From NCBI GenBank assembly GCA_014239275.1, contig JAAZZF010000001.1:1-58112 (forward strand): 58,112 nt of DNA, written 5' to 3'. The DNA comes from Flavobacteriaceae bacterium (lineage in GTDB: Bacteria > Bacteroidota > Bacteroidia > Flavobacteriales > Flavobacteriaceae). A model generated the notes under the pieces. It searched no databases, was not told the origin of the DNA, and saw nothing but the letters and a program-made list of their open reading frames with translations. This document shows, piece by piece, positions 26,266 through 34,644 of this stretch. Position 1 is the first letter of the stretch; each line of letters begins with the position of its first letter. Position numbers and translations under genes: made by a program.

Positions 26266-27195
26266 TTAAAAATTATAGACGACCTCTAGTTTATAATCTT
26301 TCAATGCAGATTTTGCTTTTTTAAAATCTTCAGAGAAACCTAAAATATAACCACCACCTCCAGATCCACATAATTTTAAAAAATAGTCATTTGATTCAAT
26401 ACCTTTAGCCCAAATATTGTGGAAATTTTTTGGGATCATAGGCTTAAAATTATCTAGAACAACTTTTGATAAATTTCTAATATCTAAAAAAAGTGATTTA
26501 AAATTTCCTTCTAAAAAATTATCAACACAAGAATCCGTAATTCTAATAAAATCTTCTCGAATTATTTTACTATAATTTTTATTTTTCATAGAGTTAAAAA
26601 AAATATCTACCATAGGAGCAGTTTCACTAGACTTACCACTATCTAATAAAAAAACAGTTCCTTTTCCTGTCGAAGATTGAAATGGGATTCCAGTTGTTTC
26701 AATTTGATTTTTTGAACGAATTAATATTGGTAAACTCAGGTAGCTATTTAATGGATCTAGTCCAGAAGATTTACCATGAAAATGAGATTCCATTTTAGAA
26801 AAAATATTTTTCAAAATTATAATTTTGTCTTTGGTTAAATTTTCCAAAACAGTAATCTTATTTTCTGCATAACGGTCATAGAAGGCTGCGACTAAAGCAC
26901 CACTACTTCCTATTCCATATCCTTGGGGAATTGTGCTGTCAAAGTACATTCCTTTTGAAAGATCATCATTCATTTTATTAAAATCAAAAAGAACAATCGA
27001 ATTATCTATTTTCAATAAATAATCTCTAAAAATTGAAAGATTTTCGTTTGATTCCTTTACAATCTCAATTCTTAAATCTCCTAACTTTAATCCTCCTTTA
27101 TAAAAATTATAGGGAATTGAAAGTCCTTTAGAGTTTTTTATAATACCATACTCGCCAAACAATAAAATCTTTGAATAGAATAAAGGCGCGCTCAT
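26266..27195 (-). CDS. mvk: Mevalonate kinase (GHMP family)
   Basis: The 309-residue GHMP kinase opens with FYSKILLFGEYGI, has the ATP-binding motif PQGYGIGSSGALVAA, a central KMESHFHGKSSGLDPL motif with the catalytic aspartate typical of mevalonate kinases, and the third motif CGSGGGGYILG. It phosphorylates mevalonate. The gene is directly downstream of diphosphomevalonate decarboxylase (9 bases), which makes this assignment stronger than for an isolated GHMP kinase. Confidence 0.88.
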   Translation of the reverse strand: MSAPLFYSKILLFGEYGIIKNSKGLSIPYNFYKGGLKLGDLRIEIVKESNENLSIFRDYLLKIDNSIVLFDFNKMNDDLSKGMYFDSTIPQGYGIGSSGALVAAFYDRYAENKITVLENLTKDKIIILKNIFSKMESHFHGKSSGLDPLNSYLSLPILIRSKNQIETTGIPFQSSTGKGTVFLLDSGKSSETAPMVDIFFNSMKNKNYSKIIREDFIRITDSCVDNFLEGNFKSLFLDIRNLSKVVLDNFKPMIPKNFHNIWAKGIESNDYFLKLCGSGGGGYILGFSEDFKKAKSALKDYKLEVVYNF

Positions 27196-27204
27196 TTTAT
27201 AAAA

Positions 27205-28278
27205 TTACAATTTTAATGGTCCAATCCCAATCATGTCATTTATAAATTGTCCTGATTCACAAAATTTGATTAATTTATTTCTGATAAATTCCTGAATAGG
27301 ATCATATTCTTTTTTTGGATAAATCAAATGAATATTTGCTCCAGCATCTAAAGTGAAGCATATTTTTGAATCATTTTCTTTTCTATATTTCCAAATTAAA
27401 TTTATAATTTTTATAGTATTAGGTTTAAGTAATATATAATATGGATCTGAAGTCATCATCATAGCATGAAGAGATAAAGCTTCTAATTCAACTACTTTAA
27501 TAAACATATCATAATCACCCCTTTCTAATGCGTTTTTTAGATTTTTTAAACTAATTTTAACTTGGTTCAAACGATCATTTGAGAAACTATGACCTTCCAT
27601 TAAATGATGACCCATTGTACTGGAAACTTCTTTTTTTTCTTTATCAACAATTAAAACTGTATCACAAATTTCCTTATAAACATCATGAATTTTATTTGGA
27701 TAATTCATTGCATATAAATCACTACTAAAATCAAAAAAGTCTGATCTTCCCCATATAGAAAAAAACCCTAAAATACTTCTACATGCACTTCCTGAACCAA
27801 GTCTTGCAATAAAAGAAGCTTTTTTTAAAAAAAACTTATCATCAATGGATGGGTTTAATTCCTTCTCGATATCCATTATACAGAGAGATAATGCACTATA
27901 TGAAGAAGCTGATGAAGCAATTCCACTGCTATGTGGAAAAGAATTCCTAGACTCAATTTTTAATTCAAGATTTGATAGATAAGGACAATATTTTTCAATC
28001 TTGATAAAAAATTGTCTTAATTTCTTTTCAAAACTAGGATTGTTTTCTCCCTCAAACAAAAAACTAAATTCTAGCTTGCTAACTTTTTTAGTTTGATATG
28101 AAATTTTTGTTTGAGTAAAACAATTTTTCAATGTAATACTTATCGACGGGTTTAATGGAATCTGGTTATTTTTTTTGCCCCAATATTTTATTAATGCAAT
28201 ATTACTGGGAGATCTCCATTCAGAGGCACCACTAATAGTTTGAAAATTGTTTGAATTAAATATAAAATCATTTATCAT
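27205..28278 (-). CDS. mvaD: Diphosphomevalonate decarboxylase
   Basis: The 357-residue enzyme makes isopentenyl diphosphate from diphosphomevalonate with ATP. Diagnostic motifs are SPSNIALIKYWGKKN near the N-terminus, the GHMP motif PHSSGIASSASSYSAL, GSGSACRSILGG-type text (GSGSACRSILGFFS), and the catalytic FTLDAGANIHLIYP near the C-terminus. Its start overlaps the stop of the ferredoxin-NADP reductase gene by 4 bases. It anchors the identification of the mevalonate pathway in this organism. Confidence 0.95.
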   Translation of the reverse strand: MINDFIFNSNNFQTISGASEWRSPSNIALIKYWGKKNNQIPLNPSISITLKNCFTQTKISYQTKKVSKLEFSFLFEGENNPSFEKKLRQFFIKIEKYCPYLSNLELKIESRNSFPHSSGIASSASSYSALSLCIMDIEKELNPSIDDKFFLKKASFIARLGSGSACRSILGFFSIWGRSDFFDFSSDLYAMNYPNKIHDVYKEICDTVLIVDKEKKEVSSTMGHHLMEGHSFSNDRLNQVKISLKNLKNALERGDYDMFIKVVELEALSLHAMMMTSDPYYILLKPNTIKIINLIWKYRKENDSKICFTLDAGANIHLIYPKKEYDPIQEFIRNKLIKFCESGQFINDMIGIGPLKL

Positions 28279-29333
28279 TCTATTGACTTTATAGTTGAAC
28301 CTTCATATTTTCGTTTAGAACCATCAAAACCTTCAATTCCAGTAACTGTTGTATATCTTAAAATATTTTTTTTATTAGGGTAAATAATTTTAAAAGCAGC
28401 TTGACACATTAGAGTGGCTTCATGAAAACCACATAAAATTAATTTTAATTTACCTGGATATGTATTTATATCTCCAATTGCAAAAATTCCCGGAATATTT
28501 GTTTGATAATCTAAAGCATTATTAACACAAATTGAATTTTTTCTTATTTCAAGGCCCCAATTTGATATTTTATCCAATTTGGGAATTAAACCAAATAGGG
28601 GAATAAAAAAATCTGTGTTCATTTCTTTTTCTTCATCATTTATTTTTATTCTGACACTTTCTAATTTTTTTTCTCCTCTTAACCCAATTACTTCTCCAGG
28701 TGTAATAACATCAATTAAAAAATTATTTTTTAATTTTTGAACTTTTTCAATTGAATCAAAAGCACCTCTGAATTCTGTTCTTCTATGAACTAATGTGACT
28801 TTTCTTGTAATTTTTTGTAATTCAATAGTCCAATCTAATGCAGAATCCCCACCACCAGAAATTATAATATTTTTATTTTTAAATACTTTTGTATCTTTAA
28901 TCATATACTCTACTCCATTTCCTTCATATTTATTTATGTTCTTTATATGAGGTTTCCTTGGATCAAAACTTCCAAGTCCTCCAGCAATAGCAATAACTTT
29001 TGCATTATGAATAGTTCCCTTATCAGTTATCACATTAAATGAGCCATCTTTTTGTTTTTCTAAATCTTTAGCAGACTCAGATAAAGTATAACCTGGTTTA
29101 AATGGCTTAATTTGTTGTAATAAATTATTTATAAGTTTTCCAGCTAAAATTTCAGGAATAGCTGGAATATCAAAAATTGGTTTTTTTGGATATATTTCTG
29201 CACATTGTCCTCCAGGTTTTGCTAATGCATCAATTATATGACATTTTAAACCTAATAAGCCCGCTTCAAAAACTGTAAACAAACCTGTGGGACCTCCCCC
29301 AATGATTAAAATGTCCGTTTTGATTATTTTCAT
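28275..29333 (-). CDS. Ferredoxin/flavodoxin-NADP(+) reductase (thioredoxin-reductase type)
   Basis: The 352-residue flavoprotein has two Rossmann motifs: ILIIGGGPTGLF for FAD and IISGGGDSALDW for NADPH. It lacks the CxxC redox pair of thioredoxin reductases, and its C-terminus (RYTTVTGIEGFDG) is that of type 2 ferredoxin-NADP reductases. It should pass electrons from NADPH to ferredoxin or flavodoxin in the cytoplasm. The gene lies between nifU/apbC Fe-S genes and the mevalonate genes, consistent with reduced ferredoxin being needed for Fe-S work. Confidence 0.88.
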   Translation of the reverse strand: MKIIKTDILIIGGGPTGLFTVFEAGLLGLKCHIIDALAKPGGQCAEIYPKKPIFDIPAIPEILAGKLINNLLQQIKPFKPGYTLSESAKDLEKQKDGSFNVITDKGTIHNAKVIAIAGGLGSFDPRKPHIKNINKYEGNGVEYMIKDTKVFKNKNIIISGGGDSALDWTIELQKITRKVTLVHRRTEFRGAFDSIEKVQKLKNNFLIDVITPGEVIGLRGEKKLESVRIKINDEEKEMNTDFFIPLFGLIPKLDKISNWGLEIRKNSICVNNALDYQTNIPGIFAIGDINTYPGKLKLILCGFHEATLMCQAAFKIIYPNKKNILRYTTVTGIEGFDGSKRKYEGSTIKSIE

Positions 29334-29337
29334 TTAT

Positions 29338-29574
29338 CTATTCTACACTAATAACTTTTTTAATTTGAGGAGCATGTTTTTTAATGGTCATCTCTACCCC
29401 ATTTTTTAAAGTCATCTGGTTTACAGTACAACTAACGCAATTCCCCATTAATTGAACCTTAACAATATTATCTTTAATTGATAATAGAGCTATGTCTCCA
29501 CCATCAGATAAAAGAAAAGGCCTTATTTCTTCTAATGCAGATTCTACTTTTTTTGTTAATAAATTTTTATTCAT
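29338..29574 (-). CDS. NifU-like Fe-S scaffold/carrier protein
   Basis: The 78-residue protein is a stand-alone NifU C-terminal domain: ALEEIRPFLLSDGGDIAL followed by the cluster-binding CVSC pair (residues about 46-49) and the NQMTLKNGVEMTI helix. It carries or transfers Fe-S clusters. It lies between mrp/apbC (5 bases upstream) and the ferredoxin reductase gene (4 bases downstream), forming a compact Fe-S assembly group. Confidence 0.93.
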   Translation of the reverse strand: MNKNLLTKKVESALEEIRPFLLSDGGDIALLSIKDNIVKVQLMGNCVSCTVNQMTLKNGVEMTIKKHAPQIKKVISVE

Positions 29575-29579
29575 AATAA

Positions 29580-30716
29580 TTATTTTATAGCTGAGCAGCC
29601 TGACATGGTTCTTATTTTTACAACTTCAGTTGGTGGAAGTTTTTTATTTCGTAATAATAGCTCAGAAATCATATTTTTTGTTATTGTATTAAAAGCATTC
29701 TCAATAATTGAGTTCTTTTGAAGAGAAGCGGGTCTGCCTATATCGCCAGCTTCTCTAATACTCTGAATTAAAGGCACTTCACCTAAAAAAGGAACTTTTA
29801 AATCAATTGATAAATTTTTTGCACCTTCCTTTCCAAATAAATAATATTTATTTTTTGGTAATTCTTTAGGAGTAAAATAAGCCATATTTTCTATAATTCC
29901 CAAAACTGGAACATTTATATTTTTTTGCTTAAACATTGAAACACCTTTTCTTGCATCAACAAGAGCTACATTTTGTGGAGTACTAACTACGACAGATCCT
30001 GAAATTGGCAATGATTGCATGATACTTAAATGAATATCACCAGTTCCGGGAGGCAAGTCTATTAATAAAAAATCTAAGGTTCCCCAATCCGAATCAAATA
30101 TCATTTGTTTTAATGCTTTAGAGGCCATTGGTCCTCTCCAAATTACTGCTTGATCAACTTTTGTAAAAAATCCAATAGATAAAATTTTAACACCAAAATT
30201 TTCTATGGGCTTCATTTTAGATTTGCCATTAATTTTCACAGCAAGAGGTTTATCTTGTGCTACATCAAACATGAGGGGAATTGAAGGGCCATAAATATCA
30301 GCATCTAAAATTCCTACAGAAAAACCCATTTTATTCAAAGTAATTGCCAAATTGGCTGTAACTGTTGATTTTCCAACACCACCTTTCCCTGATGAAACTG
30401 CTATTATATTATTAACATTTTCTAAAACTTCATTCTCATTAAAAATAGTTTCATTTAATATTCTAGCAACTTTAAAATTAATTTTTATTTCAAAATTTTG
30501 TTTGTATTGAGAAATAATGGCATTCTTAATTAAAGATTTTATATAATTTTTTGATTGTAATGTAGGATTTGTGATTTCTAAATCAATAATAATTTCTTTA
30601 TCAAAAACTACAACATTAATAACTGAATTATTTGATATAATATCTAATTTTTCGCCTTTAAGATGAACAGTTTTTAAAAGAGATGAAATTTTATCTTTTG
30701 TTGGTTTCAAAATCAA
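29580..30716 (-). CDS. apbC: Mrp/NBP35 family Fe-S carrier ATPase
   Basis: The 378-residue protein combines a short N-terminal MIP18/DUF59-like domain with a P-loop ATPase whose deviant Walker A is SSGKGGVGKSTV. Further motifs are LDADIYGPSIP, DFLLIDLPPGTGD and STPQNVALVDARKG. These features define the Mrp/ApbC family, which binds a labile 4Fe-4S cluster at a dimer interface and delivers it to apoproteins. The C-terminus contains the family cysteine near TMSGCSAIK. The nifU gene immediately downstream supports the role. Confidence 0.92.
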   Translation of the reverse strand: MILKPTKDKISSLLKTVHLKGEKLDIISNNSVINVVVFDKEIIIDLEITNPTLQSKNYIKSLIKNAIISQYKQNFEIKINFKVARILNETIFNENEVLENVNNIIAVSSGKGGVGKSTVTANLAITLNKMGFSVGILDADIYGPSIPLMFDVAQDKPLAVKINGKSKMKPIENFGVKILSIGFFTKVDQAVIWRGPMASKALKQMIFDSDWGTLDFLLIDLPPGTGDIHLSIMQSLPISGSVVVSTPQNVALVDARKGVSMFKQKNINVPVLGIIENMAYFTPKELPKNKYYLFGKEGAKNLSIDLKVPFLGEVPLIQSIREAGDIGRPASLQKNSIIENAFNTITKNMISELLLRNKKLPPTEVVKIRTMSGCSAIK

Positions 30717-30753
30717 ATTAATTTTAATTGCAAATATAAGCTTATGAATACAA

Positions 30754-31089
30754 TTATTTTAATTCAAATGATGGGTCCCAAAAAATATTTATAAAATTTA
30801 CAATCTTATCATTTTTAATTTCAATACCCTCACTTTCTAATAATTGCTTCATCAGATTATTACCAAAAAAATGATTTTTACCACTTAAAAGTCCTATTCT
30901 ATTAACAACTCTATGTGATGGTATATCTTTAATAACGTGAGAAGCATTCATAGCCCAGCCAACAACTCGTGCACTTTTTTTAGTTCCTAAATAATTTGCT
31001 ATTGCACCATACGTCGAAACCCTTCCATAGGGTATTTTATTAACTACAGAATATACCTTTTTAAAAAAATCTGATTTTTTTTTAGTCAT
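30754..31089 (-). CDS. Alkyltransferase-like (ATL) protein, MGMT family
   Basis: The 111-residue protein is the DNA-binding domain of O6-alkylguanine alkyltransferases: VNKIPYGRVSTYGAIANYLG, then ARVVGWAMNAS. At the active site the expected PCHRV is PSHRV, so the alkyl-accepting cysteine is replaced by serine. It cannot therefore carry out normal alkyl transfer. ATL proteins instead bind alkylated guanines and flag them for excision repair. The gene overlaps the trmB 3' end by 8 bases. Confidence 0.85.
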   Translation of the reverse strand: MTKKKSDFFKKVYSVVNKIPYGRVSTYGAIANYLGTKKSARVVGWAMNASHVIKDIPSHRVVNRIGLLSGKNHFFGNNLMKQLLESEGIEIKNDKIVNFINIFWDPSFELK

Positions 31090-31768
31090 TTTTATAATTA
31101 AAACTAAAACTTAAATAAGAGATATTTTTATTCTCTTCTAAAAATAATTTTTCATAATGAGTTTTAATATCTAGAACCTCCATAGGTGCATTATTGTTCT
31201 TATAGATATCATGATTAGAAAATAGAGGCTTAATATTTGAATTTTCTAATAAACCTAATGTATATCCGTGAAGAAATTCACTATCAGTTTTAAGGTGAAT
31301 TACACCATTTTTATTTAAGATTTTTTTATAAAGTTCTAAAAAAACAGGGTTTATTAAACGATGTTTTCTTCTTTGAAACTTTATTTGAGGGTCTGGAAAA
31401 GTTAACCAAATTTCATGAATTTCATCATTTCCAAAAACATATTCAAGCAATTCAATTTGCGTTCTTAAAAAAACTACATTTTCTAATTTTTCATCTATTG
31501 CGGTTTTTGCTCCTTTCCAAAATCTTGCTCCTTTGATATCTATTCCTATATAGTTTTTATTAGGATTTAGTTTAGCTAAATTAACTGTATATTCACCTTT
31601 TCCACATCCAAGTTCTATAATTATTGGGTTATTATTTTTAAAATATAAGGAATTCCATTTGCCTTTTAGTTTAAAAAAATTTGAAATTAATTTTTTTCTA
31701 TTTGGCTGAATTACATTTGAAAAACTTTCGTTTTCTATGAATTTTTTTAATTTATTTTTACTTCCCAA
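31082..31768 (-). CDS. trmB: tRNA (guanine-N7-)-methyltransferase
   Basis: The 228-residue protein methylates guanine 46 in tRNA. It has the SAM-binding motif IIELGCGKGEYT, the GIDIKGARFWKGAK motif and the family signature WLTFPDPQIKFQRRKHRL, then LKTDSEFLHGYTL. Length is typical. It is preceded by the histidine kinase gene (38 bases) on the same strand and overlaps the ATL gene by 8 bases. Confidence 0.95.
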   Translation of the reverse strand: MGSKNKLKKFIENESFSNVIQPNRKKLISNFFKLKGKWNSLYFKNNNPIIIELGCGKGEYTVNLAKLNPNKNYIGIDIKGARFWKGAKTAIDEKLENVVFLRTQIELLEYVFGNDEIHEIWLTFPDPQIKFQRRKHRLINPVFLELYKKILNKNGVIHLKTDSEFLHGYTLGLLENSNIKPLFSNHDIYKNNNAPMEVLDIKTHYEKLFLEENKNISYLSFSFNYKND

Positions 31769-31806
31769 CTAATAATTATTTAAGAATAAAACAAACTTAA
31801 AAATAA

Positions 31807-32859
31807 TTAATTTGATTTTTCTAAAGTAAAGGAAAATTCAGAACCTACACCATAATCACTTTCTACATATAGCTTTTCATTATGAGCATCTACTATATGC
31901 TTAACAATTGCTAGGCCTAAACCAGAGCCTCCCGTTATTCTGTTACCTGAATTATCTACTCTATAAAATCTTTCAAAAAGTCTATTAAAATGAATTTTTT
32001 GAATACCACTACCATTATCAGTAATTCTAATGATGATTTTATTTTCAGTAATGCTTTCAATTGTAACTTCAGAAGTTCCAGATTCTTTTCCATATTTAAC
32101 GGAATTCTCTATTAAGTTTGTTAAAACTTGATGAATTTTTTCTTGGTCAGCAATAACATTAACTGATTTAAATTTTGAGTCCAAGGAAAAAGAAATTCCT
32201 TTTTTATTAGCTTGAATTTCTAACATTTCAAAAACATTATTTACTAATGAAATAATATTAAAAGTTGATTTTTCTAATTTTAAATCGTCAGACTCAAGCT
32301 TTGTTATTAAGTCTAGATCTTTGACAATAAAGATCAACCTTTCTATTGATTTTTCAGCAATTTTAAGATACTTTAAATTAACATTTTTATCTTTTAAGGC
32401 GCCATCAATTAGAGTTAACAAATAGCTTTGTGATGTAAATAAAGGGGTTTTCAACTCATGTGCTAAATTTCCAATAAAATCTCTTCTGAAATTTTCTTTT
32501 TCCTTCATCGATTTAATTTCGGTCTGACTTTCTTTTGAGAACCTCTTAAGTTGCTCAACTAATTCGCCCATGTTAGTTGAAACTAAAACATCCTCTGTTT
32601 CTTGCTGATTAGGCACTAAATCATTGTATAAGTTTCTTATTTTTTTAAATACAAAAGATTCTAAATAAAAATAAATTATAAAAAAATAAAGGGTAAATAA
32701 CATAATTGTCAAAATCAATAATTCTACTACGTTATTAACCAATAATAATGATATATTAGAACTATATGCATTAAACAAATAAATTGCTATTAGGGTAATA
32801 ACAGATAATATAATTGACAATACAAGAGCCTGAAGCTTAGATTTATTGAATGATGGCAT
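31807..32859 (-). CDS. PhoR-type sensor histidine kinase
   Basis: The 350-residue kinase has two N-terminal membrane helices (about residues 10-30 and 44-66) with only a short periplasmic segment, a linker, a HisKA domain with phosphoacceptor H134 in GNLAHELKTPL, and a HATPase_c domain with N box LTNLIENSVKYG, G1 ITDNGSGI and G2 GGSGLGLAIVKHI. The stimulus is unknown. It lies 4 bases downstream of the response regulator gene, so the two form a two-component system. Confidence 0.92.
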   Translation of the reverse strand: MPSFNKSKLQALVLSIILSVITLIAIYLFNAYSSNISLLLVNNVVELLILTIMLFTLYFFIIYFYLESFVFKKIRNLYNDLVPNQQETEDVLVSTNMGELVEQLKRFSKESQTEIKSMKEKENFRRDFIGNLAHELKTPLFTSQSYLLTLIDGALKDKNVNLKYLKIAEKSIERLIFIVKDLDLITKLESDDLKLEKSTFNIISLVNNVFEMLEIQANKKGISFSLDSKFKSVNVIADQEKIHQVLTNLIENSVKYGKESGTSEVTIESITENKIIIRITDNGSGIQKIHFNRLFERFYRVDNSGNRITGGSGLGLAIVKHIVDAHNEKLYVESDYGVGSEFSFTLEKSN

Positions 32860-32863
32860 AAAG

Positions 32864-33544
32864 TCATTGAGTGAACTTATAGCCCACCCCTTTTATAGTT
32901 TTAAAATACGAATCTCCGATTTTTTCTCTTAATTTTCTAATATGAACATCAATTGTTCTGTCACCGACTATTACTTGAGAACCCCATACACTATTCATGA
33001 TTTCATCACGAGTGAAAACTTTTCCTGGTTTAGAAGCTAAAAGAAATAATAATTCGAATTGTTTTCTAGGGAGAGTTAAATCTTGTTTATCTTTTACAAT
33101 TTTATATTCATTTCTGTCTATAACCAAATTATCCATCTCTAATTTTAGAGTTTTATTTTTTCCATAATTTATTCTCTTTAAAATTGAGGCAATTTTTTTT
33201 AATAAAATTTTAGGTTTTACAGGTTTTGAAATATAGTCATCTCCACCAGCATCAAAAGCTGCTATTTGAGTAAAGTCTTCACTTCTAGCACTTAAAAAAA
33301 TTATCATAGTATTATCTAACGAAGGAATTCCCTTGATTTGAGAACAGGCTTCAATTCCATCCATTTCTGGCATCATGATATCTAATAAAATAATTTGTGG
33401 AATAAATAATTTGGCTTTTTTAATTGCTTCCTTTCCATTAGCAGCACTCTTAACTTCATATCCAGCTAAAGAAAGGTTATACCTTAAAATTTCTACAATA
33501 TCAGGATCATCATCGACAACTAAAATCTTAGGAAGAATAGACAT
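32864..33544 (-). CDS. OmpR/PhoB-type response regulator
   Basis: From the ATG at 33544 the protein has 226 residues (MSILPKILVVDDDPD). The receiver domain has the acidic pocket D11-D13, phosphoacceptor D55 in IILLDIMMPEMDG, and the lysine of YISKPVKP. The C-terminal winged helix has the PhoB-type pattern LPRKQFELLFLLASKPG and VIVGDRTIDVHIRKLREKIG. It acts with the adjacent sensor kinase. The ORF track starts at TTG 33562, which lies inside a TAATTTTG promoter box, so the downstream ATG is preferred. Confidence 0.93.
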   Translation of the reverse strand: MSILPKILVVDDDPDIVEILRYNLSLAGYEVKSAANGKEAIKKAKLFIPQIILLDIMMPEMDGIEACSQIKGIPSLDNTMIIFLSARSEDFTQIAAFDAGGDDYISKPVKPKILLKKIASILKRINYGKNKTLKLEMDNLVIDRNEYKIVKDKQDLTLPRKQFELLFLLASKPGKVFTRDEIMNSVWGSQVIVGDRTIDVHIRKLREKIGDSYFKTIKGVGYKFTQ

Positions 33545-33559
33545 TTCAATAATTTTATT

Positions 33560-33567
33560 CAAAATTA
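33560..33567 (-). promoter_or_regulatory. Putative -7 box (TAATTTTG) of the two-component operon
   Basis: On the minus strand TAATTTTG matches TAnnTTTG and ends 15 bases before the ATG at 33544. It contains the TTG used as a start by the ORF track, repeating the situation seen at 1903-1910. A -33 TTG at 19-20 bases is not visible. Confidence 0.45.
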
Positions 33568-33651
33568 ATTATAATTATATTTTAAATATATTACTCAACA
33601 ATAAGTTAATAAAAGCTCAAAATTAAATTTACAACGTAATTTAATAGTGTA

Positions 33652-34644
33652 TTGATTAAATTTGAAATTAAAAATTTGAATCCATTTAAAATTAAATCTG
33701 AATTAGACTTTAAATCAAAGGCGATTGCTTTATTTAAAAAGCAATACAATAATAATTTAGTTTATAATCAATACTGTAAGTTATTGAAAATAAAATCAAC
33801 AGAAGTTAAAGAATTAAATCATATTCCATTTTTACCAATTCAGTTTTTTAAAACTCATAAAATTGTTTCTAATAAAAATAAAATTTCACATATTTTTAAA
33901 AGTAGCGGAACAGAAGGAAATAAAAGTATAAACTATGTCTCTAATATTGATAATTATATTAAAAGTTTTAGAAGATGTTTTGAAATGTTTTATGGTCAAA
34001 TAAAAAATTATGTTTTTTTAGGGCTTCTACCTTCTTATATAGAACAAAAAAATTCTTCCCTTGTTTTTATGGTTGATAATTTTATTAAAACATCTAATCA
34101 TAACGAAAGTGAATTTTACTTAGATGACTATAAAAAATTATTCTCCGTTTTAAAAAAGGCAAGAAACGAAAAGAAAAAAATAATTCTTTTTGGGGTTAGT
34201 TACGCTTTACTAGATTTTGCTAAAAAATATCCTATTACAATAAAAGATTCAATTGTTATTGAAACTGGAGGAATGAAAGGAAGAAAAAAGGAAATAACTA
34301 GAGATGAGCTTCATTTTAATCTAAAAAAAGGGTTTGGCACAAAACATGTTCACTCAGAGTATGGGATGACAGAATTATTCTCTCAAGCTTATTCTTTTAA
34401 AAATGGAAAGTTTCAGAATCCACCTTGGATGAAAACACTTATAAGAGATATAAACAATCCTCTAATGGTTTCAATTATTGGCAAAGGGGCTATAAATATA
34501 ATTGACCTTGCAAACGAACATTCTTGTGCTTTTATAGCTACTGATGATATGGGAGAAGTTTTTAAAAATCAATCTTATACAGTAAGTGGAAGACTTACCG
34601 AAACTGAAATAAGAGGTTGTAACTTAATGTTTAATTACAATTAG
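33652..34644 (+). CDS. LuxE/PaaK-family acyl-protein synthetase-like enzyme
   Basis: The 330-residue protein resembles the LuxE acyl-protein synthetases and PaaK-like adenylate-forming enzymes. Supporting motifs are HIPFLPIQFFKTHKI, the phosphate-loop-like FKSSGTEGNKS, ETGGMKGRKKE, and HSEYGMTELFSQAY. Such proteins activate acyl groups as adenylates. The acceptor here is unknown, and flavobacterial copies are usually annotated only as acyltransferases. No in-frame ATG lies near the expected start, so TTG at 33652 is used. Its last 21 bases overlap the convergent tyrS 3' end. Confidence 0.82.
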   Translation: MIKFEIKNLNPFKIKSELDFKSKAIALFKKQYNNNLVYNQYCKLLKIKSTEVKELNHIPFLPIQFFKTHKIVSNKNKISHIFKSSGTEGNKSINYVSNIDNYIKSFRRCFEMFYGQIKNYVFLGLLPSYIEQKNSSLVFMVDNFIKTSNHNESEFYLDDYKKLFSVLKKARNEKKKIILFGVSYALLDFAKKYPITIKDSIVIETGGMKGRKKEITRDELHFNLKKGFGTKHVHSEYGMTELFSQAYSFKNGKFQNPPWMKTLIRDINNPLMVSIIGKGAINIIDLANEHSCAFIATDDMGEVFKNQSYTVSGRLTETEIRGCNLMFNYN

